In this document: piece by piece, positions 45,001 through 53,646 of the stretch | How positions within the stretch are numbered: position 1 is the first letter of the stretch | Layout of the letters: the number at the start of each line of letters is the position of its first letter | NCBI RefSeq assembly: GCF_910585845.1 | Contig: NZ_CAJUHF010000007.1 | Location: 40,548-104,547 of the forward strand | Length of the DNA: 64,000 nucleotides | Direction of reading: 5' to 3' | DNA from: an uncultured Bacteroides sp. | Lineage (GTDB): Bacteria; Bacteroidota; Bacteroidia; Bacteroidales; Bacteroidaceae | Position numbers and translations under genes: made by a program | Notes under the pieces: model-generated | What the model was told of the DNA's origin: nothing | Database searches by the model: none | Seen by the model: the letters and a program-made list of their open reading frames with translations, nothing else

Positions 45001-45867
45001 TTGGAATGTCTGGCTTTGGCTGGCGGTTTCGATGGATTCTCCGAGTTAAAGCGTGAACAGTATTTTGCTGTCAATGCCAAGAATGAGGTCTTTTTGGAAA
45101 CTCTGGTGCGCTATGGCAACCGTTATCAGGTTGATCAGGCTGTAGCTGCCAATTCGTTGTTTGGTGAAGAAAATGTAGTCGCTATAGCTACTCCTGAAAT
45201 TCCCGAAGCAGAACGTTGGACGGATCTCGATCGCTTGAACAAGGAGCGTGATCTGGTGGGAATCTATCTTTCTGCCCATCCGTTGGATGAGTATTCTGTG
45301 GTATTGAATCATGTTTGTAATACGCGTATGGCAGAGTTGGAGGATAAATCCGTGCTTGTCGGACGGGAAATTACGATGGGAGGTATAGTGACTTCTGTGC
45401 GTCGGGGTATCAGCAAAAACGGTAATCCATATGGCATTGCTAAGATTGAAGACTATTCCGGTTCTGCCGAACTTCCCTTCTTTGGTAATGATTGGGTGAC
45501 CTATCAGGGATATTTGGGTGAACGTACCTTCCTTTATATCAAAGCTCGTTGTCAACCTAAACAATGGCGGCAGAATGAGTTGGAGCTTAAGATCACTTCG
45601 ATGGAATTGTTGCCTGATGTGAAAGAAAAGCTAATTTCCAAGATTACGATATTGATTCCACTTACTGTGCTGAATAAAGCGTTGGTCATGGAGCTTGCTG
45701 CATTGTTGAAAGAACATTCTGGCACGACGGAGTTGTATTTCAAAGTGGTAGACAAGGAGAGTAAGGCTGTATTGGATATGTTTTCACGTCCGGTGAAACT
45801 TTCTGTAGGACGTGATTTAATATCCTATTTAAATAATCACTCCGAATTGGAATTCCGGATAAATTAG
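42070..45867 (+). CDS. dnaE: DNA polymerase III subunit alpha
   Basis: Replicative polymerase subunit, 1265 residues. The N-terminal PHP domain begins FVHLHVHTQYSLLDG, and the GNMFG and EGLIVCSACIGGEV segments follow. The C-family polymerase active site is visible as PGRGSAAGSAVAYCLGIT with the catalytic acids in PDIDVDFDDDGRGEV. FNKSHATCYSWVAYQTAYLK and the helix-hairpin-helix region LTACNKKNLECLALAGGFD follow, and an OB-fold (GGIVTSVRRGISKNGNPYG) sits near residue 1105. The C-terminus has the usual short tail. Divergent from the psd operon. Confidence 0.97.
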   Translation: MQDFVHLHVHTQYSLLDGQASVSALVDKAMKDGMKGIAVTDHGNMFGIKEFTNYVNKKNGGPKGEIKELKKRIAGIESGEIACEDKEAELADCHTKLAEAENKLFKPIIGCEMYVAHRTMDKKEGKSDQSGWHLIVLAKNEKGYHNLIKLVSRSWTKGYYMRPRTDRNELEKYHEGLIVCSACIGGEVPKKILNDQLEEAEEAVRWYKNLFGEDYYLELQRHKATVSRANHEAYPLQQRANAKLIEYAKKYDIKLICSNDVHFVNEEHAEAHDRLICLSTGKDLDDPNRMLYTKQEWMKTKAEMNELFADIPEALSNTLEILDKVEYYSIDHPPIMPTFAIPEEFGTEEGYRKKYSEKDLFDEFTQDENGNVVLDEDTAKAKIKRLGGYEKLYRIKLEADYLAKLAFDGAKERYGDPLSDEVKERLVFELYIMKTMGFPGYFLIVQDFINAARTQLGVSVGPGRGSAAGSAVAYCLGITKIDPIQYDLLFERFLNPDRISLPDIDVDFDDDGRGEVLRWVTEKYGQEKVAHIITYGTMATKLAIKDVARVQKLPLSESDRLAKLVPDKIPDKKLNLRNAIEYVPELQAAEASPDPLVRDTLKYAKMLEGNVRGTGVHACGTIICRDDITDWVPVSTADDKETGEKMLVTQYEGSVIEDTGLIKMDFLGLKTLSIIKEAVENVRLHRGLDLDIDKVPIDDPVTYKLYSDGRTIGTFQFESAGMQKYLRELQPSTFEDLIAMNALYRPGPMDYIPDFIDRKHGRKPIEYDIPIMEKYLKDTYGITVYQEQVMLLSRLLADFTRGESDALRKAMGKKLRDKLDHMKPKFVEGGRKNGHDPKVLEKIWGDWEKFASYAFNKSHATCYSWVAYQTAYLKANYPAEYMAAVMSRSLSNITDITKLMDECKAMGIKVLGPDVNESNLKFTVNQEGNIRFGLGAVKGVGESAVMNIMEEREKNGPFKGIFDFVQRVNLTACNKKNLECLALAGGFDGFSELKREQYFAVNAKNEVFLETLVRYGNRYQVDQAVAANSLFGEENVVAIATPEIPEAERWTDLDRLNKERDLVGIYLSAHPLDEYSVVLNHVCNTRMAELEDKSVLVGREITMGGIVTSVRRGISKNGNPYGIAKIEDYSGSAELPFFGNDWVTYQGYLGERTFLYIKARCQPKQWRQNELELKITSMELLPDVKEKLISKITILIPLTVLNKALVMELAALLKEHSGTTELYFKVVDKESKAVLDMFSRPVKLSVGRDLISYLNNHSELEFRIN

Positions 45868-45875
45868 TATCTTTG
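45868..45875 (+). promoter_or_regulatory. -7 promoter box of trxA
   Basis: TATCTTTG starts at the base after the dnaE stop codon and lies 72 bases before the trxA start. The -33 position has only ATTG. Confidence 0.5.
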
Positions 45876-45947
45876 TTCGCCCTATTGCAGTATGTAGGGA
45901 ACGAATATTGGTTTGATAATTAACAATTAAATAAAATAGTAAAAGAA

Positions 45948-46262
45948 ATGGCTTTAGAAATTACAGACAACAACTATAAGGAAGTCCTGGCAGAAGGCAA
46001 ACCTGTAGTGATTGATTTTTGGGCACCTTGGTGCGGTCCTTGCAAGATGGTAGGACCTGTTATTGATGAATTGGCTGGAGCATATGCAGGTCAGGTAATC
46101 GTAGGTAAGTGTGATGTGGATGAAAATAGCGATCTGCCGGTAGAGTTTGGCATTCGCAGTATCCCTACTGTTTTGTTCTTCAAGAACGGTGAGTTAGTTG
46201 ACAAACAGGTTGGTTCAGCAGCTAAATCGGTTTTTGATGAAAAGATAAAGAACCTGCTCTGA
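45948..46262 (+). CDS. trxA: Thioredoxin
   Basis: Cytoplasmic disulfide reductant, 104 residues. The active site is WCGPC with Cys29 and Cys32 (DFWAPWCGPCKM), and the cis-Pro motif RSIPTVLFF is near residue 73. There is no signal peptide. It has its own -7 box just after dnaE, and an acidic protein gene follows 49 bp later, perhaps on the same transcript. Confidence 0.97.
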   Translation: MALEITDNNYKEVLAEGKPVVIDFWAPWCGPCKMVGPVIDELAGAYAGQVIVGKCDVDENSDLPVEFGIRSIPTVLFFKNGELVDKQVGSAAKSVFDEKIKNLL

Positions 46263-46311
46263 TAAGAGTAGTATATATAAATAAGGTATTCACCCTTAAA
46301 AAATAACTGTT

Positions 46312-46647
46312 ATGGGAATGGAAGATGATTTCTTAAAAGATGATCTCGATGCAGAAAAGACTATCGAATATATCAAGAGTTATTTGCCTCAGGAATTGAA
46401 AGGAAAATTCTCTGATGATGAATTTTATTATTTCCTCGATCTGATTGACGAGTTTTATTCGGAGAGTGGTATTCTTGATGTAGCTCCGGATGAGGACGGA
46501 TGCGTTGAAATTGACTTGGGAAAGGTGGTGGATTTCATCGTGGAGGAAGCCCATAAGGATGGGATAGATGATTATGATCCGGAAGAGATTCTGTTCATTG
46601 TTCAAGGAGAACTGGAATATGCAGAGTCATTGGGTGATGATGAATAA
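46312..46647 (+). CDS. Acidic protein of unknown function
   Basis: A 111-residue, very acidic protein (about one third Asp plus Glu), without signal peptide or membrane segment. The sequence is mostly helical, e.g. FLKDDLDAEKTIEYIKSYLP and FYYFLDLIDEFYSESG. It is conserved in Bacteroidales in this position as far as I recall, but I do not know a function. Follows trxA and is closed by a terminator 28 bases after its stop. Confidence 0.75.
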   Translation: MGMEDDFLKDDLDAEKTIEYIKSYLPQELKGKFSDDEFYYFLDLIDEFYSESGILDVAPDEDGCVEIDLGKVVDFIVEEAHKDGIDDYDPEEILFIVQGELEYAESLGDDE

Positions 46648-46674
46648 ATAGTTTTCTGTTAAGTAAAAAAAGAG

Positions 46675-46701
46675 GTCCGGACGTTGTGTTCGGACTTTTT
46701 T
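46675..46701 (+). terminator. Rho-independent terminator of the trxA region
   Basis: GTCCGGA (46675-46681) pairs with TTCGGAC (46689-46695, one G-U pair), followed by six T residues. Confidence 0.9.
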
Positions 46702-47001
46702 GTGGAATTATTCCACAGTTGTGGAGTGGAATCTACACTTTATATAAGGCTTTTTGTGGAATGAGTATCAGTCGATCGTTCATTGGTTATACCATTCTTG
46801 TTCAATAGTTCTCCTGTTCCCACCCAGTCGTACTTCATTCTTTTTCAGCCGTATTTCATTTTTATAACAGTTGTTATATTCTTCCCTATTATCGGTTCTC
46901 ATAGGTTATTCGTGAAATAATGGAAGATAATTGGTGAACTTTGGCACGTCGGTTGTGTTTTTCTATATAGGGTTTTTAACATTAACATAAACAGAGTGCT
47001 T
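46702..47001 (+). promoter_or_regulatory. Regulatory region of the second RND operon
   Basis: About 300 bp without a gene. It holds TGTGGAA-TTA-TTCCACA (46701-46717), abutting the terminator, and the palindrome TATAACA-GT-TGTTATA (46863-46878), both repressor-site-like. A promoter may be TTTG (46940-46943), 20 bases, TATATAGG (46964-46971), with the last bases off consensus. Confidence 0.5.
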
Positions 47002-48207
47002 ATGAGATCGTTTTTTAAACAGAGAGAAGTTAGGATAACGAAGAAACAGAGTGTGATTGCCATACTGGGTATCGTGTTGTTGGTAGGGATTTATTGGGGT
47101 GTCACCCATCGTTCTGAGCCGATATCGAACGTGCCGGTAGTGGCTGTGGAGCCGGTGATGCGGGATGATGTAGAGATTTATGGTGAGTATGTAGGGCGTA
47201 TCCGTGCCCAGCAATTTGTGGAGGTACGCGCACGTGTGGAGGGGTATTTGGAAAATATGCTTTTCGAAGAGGGTACTTATGTGACAAAGAACCAGGTGCT
47301 GTTTGTGATCAATCGTGACCAATATGCAGCCAAGGCGGATAAAGCACGTGCACAGTTGAAGAAGGACGAAGCTCAGGCTCGCAAGGCACAGCGTGATTTG
47401 GAACGTATCCGACCGCTTTATGAACAGAATGCTGCCAGTCAATTGGATTTGGATAACGCGATAGCTGCATACGAAACTGCCCAAGCCAGTGTGGCTATGA
47501 GCCAAGCCGATCTTGATCAGGCGGAACTTGAATTGGGATATACCATTGTCCGCTCTCCGTTGTCAGGGCATATCAGCGAGCGTTATGCTGATTTGGGTAC
47601 GCTGGTAGGGCCGGGAGCCAAGTCGCTGCTGGCAGCTATCGTGAAGAGCGACACTGTATTGGTTGACTTTAGTATGACGGCATTGGATTACCTGAAGACC
47701 AAAGAACGCAATGTAAATCTGGGGCAAAAAGATTCCACCCGTTCCTGGCAACCGAACATTTCTATTACACTTGCCGACAATACGGTTTATCCGTACAAAG
47801 GGGTTGTTGATTTTGCCGAGCCGCAGGTTGATCCCAGCACCGGAACGTTTTCTGTCCGTGCCGAGATGCCCAATCCGAAACATGTATTGTTGCCGGGACA
47901 GTTCACGAAAGTAAAGTTGCTGTTGGATGTACGTGAGCAGGCAACGGTTGTTCCCTTGAAATCGGTGATTATAGAGAAAGGGGGGGCATACGTATTTGTC
48001 ATGCGCCGCGATTCCACTGTAGAGAGGCGTTTCATAGAGTTGGGACCGGAGTTTCAGAACCAGGTGGTGGTGGAAAGAGGTTTGATTCCGAATGAAACCA
48101 TTGTGGTGGAAGGATATCATAAACTAAGTCCGGGCATTAAAGTCAAGGTCAACAATGCACTGCTGAACAAAGAGGAAAAAGGGGATGAAAAGGAAGGAAA
48201 TGAATAA
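47002..48207 (+). CDS. RND efflux periplasmic adaptor (AcrA/MexA-like)
   Basis: Adaptor of the second RND system, 401 residues. ATG 47002 is preferred over the GTG at 46996. N-terminal membrane anchor (SVIAILGIVLLVGIYWG), lipoyl half at VRARVEGYLENMLFEEGTYV, an alpha-hairpin with KADKARAQLKKDEAQARKAQ and second half TIVRSPLSGHISERYADLG. The linker to the pump gene, 48208-48414, has a hairpin-like TAGGGTATC/GATAACCTA. First gene of an adaptor-pump-channel operon. Confidence 0.94.
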   Translation: MRSFFKQREVRITKKQSVIAILGIVLLVGIYWGVTHRSEPISNVPVVAVEPVMRDDVEIYGEYVGRIRAQQFVEVRARVEGYLENMLFEEGTYVTKNQVLFVINRDQYAAKADKARAQLKKDEAQARKAQRDLERIRPLYEQNAASQLDLDNAIAAYETAQASVAMSQADLDQAELELGYTIVRSPLSGHISERYADLGTLVGPGAKSLLAAIVKSDTVLVDFSMTALDYLKTKERNVNLGQKDSTRSWQPNISITLADNTVYPYKGVVDFAEPQVDPSTGTFSVRAEMPNPKHVLLPGQFTKVKLLLDVREQATVVPLKSVIIEKGGAYVFVMRRDSTVERRFIELGPEFQNQVVVERGLIPNETIVVEGYHKLSPGIKVKVNNALLNKEEKGDEKEGNE

Positions 48208-48414
48208 ATCGTTCTTACTTTTCTATAAAAAAAGAGAAATAATTATGTAACTGTCAGATTATGAATGTGCTGGTTCATCCCATGTATAGAGGGTACCTAA
48301 TTACGTCTTTTAGGGTATCATAAGTATACTACTGAGATAACCTAAAAAAAGAATAGGGCACAAACTGATAGTTTTTATAATGAATATTCGTAATAACCAT
48401 CAAGCAACATATCT

Positions 48415-51400
48415 ATGAAAGTGAATTTCTTTATAGACAGACCGGTATTCTCGGCTGTCATCTCGATACTGATTGTCATTGTGGGCATCATCGGACTGAC
48501 CATGCTTCCCATTGACCAATATCCCCAGATTACCCCTCCGGTAGTGAAGATCAGTGCATCCTATCCGGGCGCGAGTGCGCTGACGGTATCGCAGGCCGTT
48601 GCCACGCCTATCGAACAGGAGCTGAACGGCACGCCGGGCATGCTCTATATGGAGTCCAACAGTTCCAATTCCGGTGGTTTTTCGGCAACGGTGACGTTTG
48701 ACATCTCCGCCGATCCGGATTTGGCGGCGGTAGAGATACAAAACCGTCTGAAGCTGGCGGAATCCCGTCTTCCGGCAGAAGTCGTGCAAAACGGTATTTC
48801 CGTAGAGAAGCAGGCAGCCAGTCAGTTGATGACCATCTGTCTCATGTCTTCCGACCCGAAGTTCGATGAAATCTATCTGAGCAACTTTGCTACGCTGAAT
48901 GTGCTCGATTTGCTTCGCCGTATTCCCGGTGTAGGTCGTGTGTCGAATATCGGTAGCCGTTACTATGCCATGCAGATCTGGGTGCAACCGGACAAGCTGG
49001 CTAACTTCGGGCTGACTGTGGCGGACTTGCAGAATGCACTCAAAGACCAGAACCGTGAATCTGCCGCCGGTGTTTTGGGGCAGCAACCGGTGAAGGGGTT
49101 GGATATCACCATTCCCATTACCACACAGGGACGTCTTTCTACAGTTGCGCAATTTGAAGAAATCGTGATACGTGCCAATGCGGATGGCTCTATCATCCGT
49201 CTGCGCGATGTGGCGCGTGTCTCTCTTGAGGCCTCTTCTTACAATACGGAAAGCGGCATCAACGGTGGAAATGCGGCGGTGTTGGGCATCTATATGCTGC
49301 CGGGTGCCAATGCGATGGAAGTGGCGGAGAACGTCAAGAAGGCGATGGAAGAGATCAGTGCCAACTTTCCTGACGGACTGAGTTACGAGATACCTTTCGA
49401 TATGACCACTTACATCTCAGAGTCTATCCATGAGGTCTATAAGACGTTGTTCGAAGCTTTGGTGCTGGTGATTATCGTCGTGTACCTGTCGTTGCAGAAC
49501 TGGCGTGCCACATTGATTCCGATTGTGGCAGTGCCCATCTCGCTGATTGGTACATTCGGCTTCATGCTGATATTCGGTTTTTCGCTCAATATGCTTACGC
49601 TGCTCGGACTGGTGCTTGCCATCGGTATTGTGGTGGATGACGCCATTGTGGTGGTGGAGAATGTGGAGCGTATCATGTACGAAGAGAAACTTTCGCCCTA
49701 CGATGCCACGAAGAAAGCGATGGAAGGACTGACAGGTGCCATTGTAGCTACGTCGTTGGTACTGGCGGCAGTATTCGTTCCGGTTAGCTTTTTAGGAGGC
49801 ATCACGGGACAGCTTTACCGCCAGTTCACGGTGACGATTGTGGTTTCCGTATTGCTTTCTACGGTCGTTGCATTGACACTTAGTCCGGTGATGTGCTCGT
49901 TGATATTGAAGCCGGAGTCCCGTAAGCGGAAGAACAAGGTGTTCCGTTACATCAACTATGCACTGAATACGGGCAACCGTAAATATGTCCGTCAAATATC
50001 ACATGTGATTGGTAATCCTCGGCGGGTGATGGGAGCGTTCGGAATCGTATTGGTTGGAATCTTCCTGCTGAATCGGTTAATACCGACCAGCTTCCTGCCG
50101 GTAGAAGATCAGGGATATTTCAAAGTGGAACTGGAACTGCCTGAGGGGGCGACACTGGAACGCACGCGTACCGTTACGGAACGTGCCGTAGAGTATCTGA
50201 TGCAAAACCCGACAGTGGAATATGTGCAAAGCGTAGTAGGTAGCAGCCCGCGTGTAGGCAGCAGTCAGGCACGTAGCGAACTGACCGTTATCATGAAACC
50301 TTGGGAAGCAAGAGACGGGCAGACCGTTGACAAAGTCATGGCTCAGGTGAAGAAAGACCTGCAAGAGTATCCTGAGTGTAAGGTCTATCTGTCTACGCCA
50401 CCGGTCATTCCGGGACTGGGCAGTTCGGGAGGTTTCGAGATGCAGCTTGAAGCACGCGGAGACGCCACATTCGACAATCTGGTGCAGGCAACCGATACTT
50501 TGATGTATTACGCGTCCCAATGCAAGGAACTCTCCGGGCTTTCCTCTTCCCTGCAGGCGGACATACCACAGCTCTATTTTGATGTGGACCGGGATAAAGT
50601 GAAGCTGGCGGGTGTACCTTTGGCGGATGTCTTCTCCACGATGAAGGCTTATACCGGTTCGGTCTATGTGAACGACTTCAATATGTTCAACCGCATCTAT
50701 CGCGTATACATTCAAGCGGAGGCGCCTTATCGGGAGCATAAGGAGAACATCAATCTCTTTTTCGTGCGCGGGACGGGCAATGTGATGATTCCTTTGACAT
50801 CCCTCGGAACAACGTCGTACACCACCGGTCCCGGCAGCATCAAGCGCTTCAACATGTTCAACAGTACGGTGATTCGTGGCGGAGCCGCCGAGGGTTATAG
50901 TTCCGGGCAGGCAATGGAGGTCATCGAGAGAGTGGCGCGTGAACATTTGCCGGACAATATCGGAGTGGAATGGAGCGGGCTCTCCTATCAGGAGAAGTTG
51001 GCAGGCGGCAAGACGGCATTGATCCTTGCTTTGGTCTTCCTGTTTGTCTTCCTTTTCCTGGCTGCACTCTACGAGAGTTGGTCAATCCCTGTCGCCGTAT
51101 TGCTTTCGTTGCCGGTTGCCGCATTGGGTGCCTATTTGGGAGTATGGTTGGGTGGACTGGAGAATGACGTCTATTTTCAGATCGGACTGGTCATGCTGGT
51201 CGGTCTGGCTGCAAAGAATGCCATCCTGATTGTAGAGTTCGCCAAAGAGCAGGTAGATGGCGGGGCGAATGTGGTGAAGGCGGCTTTACGTGCCTCTCAG
51301 CTGCGCTTCCGTCCTATCCTGATGACGTCGTTGGCGTTTATTCTCGGCATGTTGCCGATGGTGATTGCCAGCGGACCGGGAGCTGCAAGCCGTCAGGCGA

Positions 51401-51546
51401 TCGGTACAGGTGTGTTTTTCGGAATGATTCTGGCGGTGACGGTAGGCATCCTGCTGGTTCCCTTCTTCTTTGTGCTGATCTATAAGGCGAAGGCGAAAGC
51501 CAAAAGTGCGAATATCAAACAAGTTACCAAACGATTTAAACGATAA
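48415..51546 (+). CDS. RND efflux pump, inner-membrane permease (HAE-1 type)
   Basis: A 1043-residue drug-type RND pump, AcrB/MexB-like. The first TM and porter domain (SASYPGASALTVSQAVATPI) begin at the N-terminus. The proton relay pair is in IGIVVDDAIVVVENVERIMY (split across residues about 400-420) and the TM10 Lys in VGLAAKNAILIVEFAKEQ. The GSGPGA-like turn near residue 985 reads ASGPGAASRQAIGTGVFFG. It shares little specific sequence with the other pump in the window, so they are not recent duplicates. 3 bp separate it from the channel gene. Confidence 0.96.
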   Translation: MKVNFFIDRPVFSAVISILIVIVGIIGLTMLPIDQYPQITPPVVKISASYPGASALTVSQAVATPIEQELNGTPGMLYMESNSSNSGGFSATVTFDISADPDLAAVEIQNRLKLAESRLPAEVVQNGISVEKQAASQLMTICLMSSDPKFDEIYLSNFATLNVLDLLRRIPGVGRVSNIGSRYYAMQIWVQPDKLANFGLTVADLQNALKDQNRESAAGVLGQQPVKGLDITIPITTQGRLSTVAQFEEIVIRANADGSIIRLRDVARVSLEASSYNTESGINGGNAAVLGIYMLPGANAMEVAENVKKAMEEISANFPDGLSYEIPFDMTTYISESIHEVYKTLFEALVLVIIVVYLSLQNWRATLIPIVAVPISLIGTFGFMLIFGFSLNMLTLLGLVLAIGIVVDDAIVVVENVERIMYEEKLSPYDATKKAMEGLTGAIVATSLVLAAVFVPVSFLGGITGQLYRQFTVTIVVSVLLSTVVALTLSPVMCSLILKPESRKRKNKVFRYINYALNTGNRKYVRQISHVIGNPRRVMGAFGIVLVGIFLLNRLIPTSFLPVEDQGYFKVELELPEGATLERTRTVTERAVEYLMQNPTVEYVQSVVGSSPRVGSSQARSELTVIMKPWEARDGQTVDKVMAQVKKDLQEYPECKVYLSTPPVIPGLGSSGGFEMQLEARGDATFDNLVQATDTLMYYASQCKELSGLSSSLQADIPQLYFDVDRDKVKLAGVPLADVFSTMKAYTGSVYVNDFNMFNRIYRVYIQAEAPYREHKENINLFFVRGTGNVMIPLTSLGTTSYTTGPGSIKRFNMFNSTVIRGGAAEGYSSGQAMEVIERVAREHLPDNIGVEWSGLSYQEKLAGGKTALILALVFLFVFLFLAALYESWSIPVAVLLSLPVAALGAYLGVWLGGLENDVYFQIGLVMLVGLAAKNAILIVEFAKEQVDGGANVVKAALRASQLRFRPILMTSLAFILGMLPMVIASGPGAASRQAIGTGVFFGMILAVTVGILLVPFFFVLIYKAKAKAKSANIKQVTKRFKR

Positions 51547-51549
51547 GTT

Positions 51550-52923
51550 ATGAAACGGAGATATATGATATATTATGTGCTGGTATTGGCAGTAGCACTT
51601 ACTTCTTGCCAGTTGGGCAAGCACTACGCCCGTCCGGAACTGAACCTTCCCCAGCAACTTGATGCTACGGAGCAGGATACCCTTTCCATTGCCGACCGTC
51701 GGTGGTGGGATATCTATACGGACACTACCCTTCAGGCGCTTATTGAACGTACGCTCGAATACAACAAGGACATGCAGATTGCCGCTGCCCGTGTAAAGGA
51801 ACTGGCAGCGATGAAACGCATTGATTTAGCCAATCTCTTTCCGCAAGTCAGTGGCAAGGTGTATGCCGATAAGGAGGCGGAGAACTATGGCGGTGACAAT
51901 TACTCTTCGGATAGAGGCTATGAAGCCAAAGCAGTTGTCTCATGGGAAGTAGATCTTTGGGGAAATCTGCGTTGGGCGAAAGATAAGAGTACGGCAGAGT
52001 TTCTGGGGTCGATCGAAGCACAACGCGCCTTAAAGATGAGTTTGGTGGCAGAAGTGGCACAAGCCTACTTCGAGTTGGTGGCTTTGGATAACGAACTGGC
52101 TATTGTGCGTCAGACGCTTGCCGCACGTAAGGAGGGTGTCCGCTTGGCTAAAATCCGTTTCGAGGGTGGACTGACATCGGAGACTTCCTACCAGCAGGCG
52201 CAAGTGGAGTTAGCACGTACGGCGACACTGGTGCCCGACCTGGAACGGAAGATATCCATCAAGGAGAACGACATCGCCTTCTTGGCTGGTGAATATCCCC
52301 GGAAGATAGCACGTGCCGTGTTGCCGAAGGAGCCGGAACTGCCGGAGAGTCTTCCGGTAGGACTTCCCTCCATCTTACTGGAGCGCCGACCGGATGTGCG
52401 TCAGGCGGAGCAGAAACTGATTGCTGCCAATGCGTCTGTGGGAATTGCCTATACTAACATGTTTCCCCGCTTGAGTCTGACTGCCCACTATGGACTGGAG
52501 AGCGCTGAGTTCGCTGATTTCCTGAAGTCCCCTTACCACTTCTTGAGCGGTTCACTGCTGACTCCCCTGTTTGCCATGGGGAAGAACCGCTCCATGCTGA
52601 AGGCGAAGAAGGCGGCATACGAAGCCGAATGTCATGCCTACGAGAAGTCGGTGCTGACTGCCTTCAAGGATGCGCGCAATGCTATTGTTGACTTCAACAA
52701 GGTGAAGGAAATCTACGAGTCGCGCCTGCAATTGGAGCAGTCGGCGCGGACGAATGTAGAACTGGCGCAGTTGCAATATATCAATGGAGTGATCGGATAC
52801 CTGGATGTACTGGACGCCCAGCGTGGATACTTCGACGCCCAGATAGGGTTGAGTAATGCGATAAGGGACAAGCAGATAACGCTGGTACGGCTTTATAAAG
52901 CGCTTGGCGGAGGCTGGCAATGA
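51550..52923 (+). CDS. Outer-membrane efflux lipoprotein, NodT/OprM family
   Basis: 457-residue outer-membrane channel of the second RND system. The signal peptide ends in a lipobox (VALTSC, Cys about 20), so unlike the first system's TolC-type channel it is lipid-anchored, as in OprM. Two OEP repeats are visible, with RRPDVRQAEQKLIAANASVG in the second and ARTNVELAQLQYINGVIGYL near the end. It starts 3 bp after the pump stop. Confidence 0.94.
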   Translation: MKRRYMIYYVLVLAVALTSCQLGKHYARPELNLPQQLDATEQDTLSIADRRWWDIYTDTTLQALIERTLEYNKDMQIAAARVKELAAMKRIDLANLFPQVSGKVYADKEAENYGGDNYSSDRGYEAKAVVSWEVDLWGNLRWAKDKSTAEFLGSIEAQRALKMSLVAEVAQAYFELVALDNELAIVRQTLAARKEGVRLAKIRFEGGLTSETSYQQAQVELARTATLVPDLERKISIKENDIAFLAGEYPRKIARAVLPKEPELPESLPVGLPSILLERRPDVRQAEQKLIAANASVGIAYTNMFPRLSLTAHYGLESAEFADFLKSPYHFLSGSLLTPLFAMGKNRSMLKAKKAAYEAECHAYEKSVLTAFKDARNAIVDFNKVKEIYESRLQLEQSARTNVELAQLQYINGVIGYLDVLDAQRGYFDAQIGLSNAIRDKQITLVRLYKALGGGWQ

Positions 52924-52945
52924 GCGGGAGGCATTCTTGATCGGT

Positions 52946-53164
52946 TTATACAGGCGGTGTATTCAGAAAGAAGAACACCGCCATGCCGATCAGGATAATC
53001 CCCAGCACGCCATAAAACAGCCTTGCGCGTTGCCGTCCCACACTACGGACGGCAAACTGTGTGTTGTTGGCAGTGAAGAACCACTCCCAGTTGAACAGGG
53101 CAGCCAGCAACGAAACGATGCCGGCTGCCGCAAAAATGCCTTGAATGAGGTATTGGCTTGCCAT
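52946..53164 (-). CDS. Small two-TM membrane protein, Imm17-like
   Basis: A 72-residue protein with two TM segments (LIQGIFAAAGIVSLLAALFN and LFYGVLGIILIGMAVFFFL) and a central NNTQFAVRSVGRQRAR loop. It resembles the small proteins annotated as immunity-17 family in Bacteroidales, a name that need not reflect function. It starts 3 bp after tsaE, so it is probably co-translated with it. A plus-strand frame through this region (52904-53572) is a shadow. Confidence 0.72.
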   Translation of the reverse strand: MASQYLIQGIFAAAGIVSLLAALFNWEWFFTANNTQFAVRSVGRQRARLFYGVLGIILIGMAVFFFLNTPPV

Positions 53165-53167
53165 ATC

Positions 53168-53593
53168 TTACTCTTGGCTTTTCATGGTCAGTTTGCGCGA
53201 ACCGTCTTCCTGCTCTTCGATGGTGACGCATACCGTGTTGCCCGGCAGCAGTTCTTCTATCAGTTCCGGCCATTCGATGAAGCAAAGCGCTCCGCTATAG
53301 AAGTAGTCTTCATACCCCATGTCATACACTTCCTCCAGCTTCTTGATGCGATAGAAGTCGAAGTGGTAAATCAGTTCGCCGGCTATCTCCGAACGATATT
53401 CGTTGATGACGGCGAAGGTAGGAGAGGTGACTACATCCTCAACCCCCAGTTCGCGGCAAAGAGCCTTGACGAAAGTCGTCTTGCCTGCTCCCATCTTTCC
53501 GTAGAAGGCAAAAACAGTGTTGTCGCCCATCGCCGCGATGAACTCGCGGGCGGCGTCGTGAATTTGGTCTAAAGATTGAATTTTAATTTCCAT
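53168..53593 (-). CDS. tsaE: tRNA threonylcarbamoyladenosine biosynthesis ATPase TsaE
   Basis: ATPase of the t6A37 tRNA-modification complex, acting with TsaB, TsaC and TsaD. 141 residues with Walker A GKMGAGKTT at 32-40, the TSPTFAVINEYRS segment near residue 58 and IEWPELIEELLP. Family length fits. Downstream of porX by 53 bp on the same strand. Confidence 0.96.
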   Translation of the reverse strand: MEIKIQSLDQIHDAAREFIAAMGDNTVFAFYGKMGAGKTTFVKALCRELGVEDVVTSPTFAVINEYRSEIAGELIYHFDFYRIKKLEEVYDMGYEDYFYSGALCFIEWPELIEELLPGNTVCVTIEEQEDGSRKLTMKSQE

Positions 53594-53646
53594 TGTTTAT
53601 CGTTTTATTTAAGTTTATATCTGCTTGTCAGCGGTACTTCGCCTTC

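Noticed and set aside
52904..53572. Plus-strand open frame of 222 residues
   Set aside because: It is a shadow of tsaE and the small membrane protein, which have clear family features on the minus strand.
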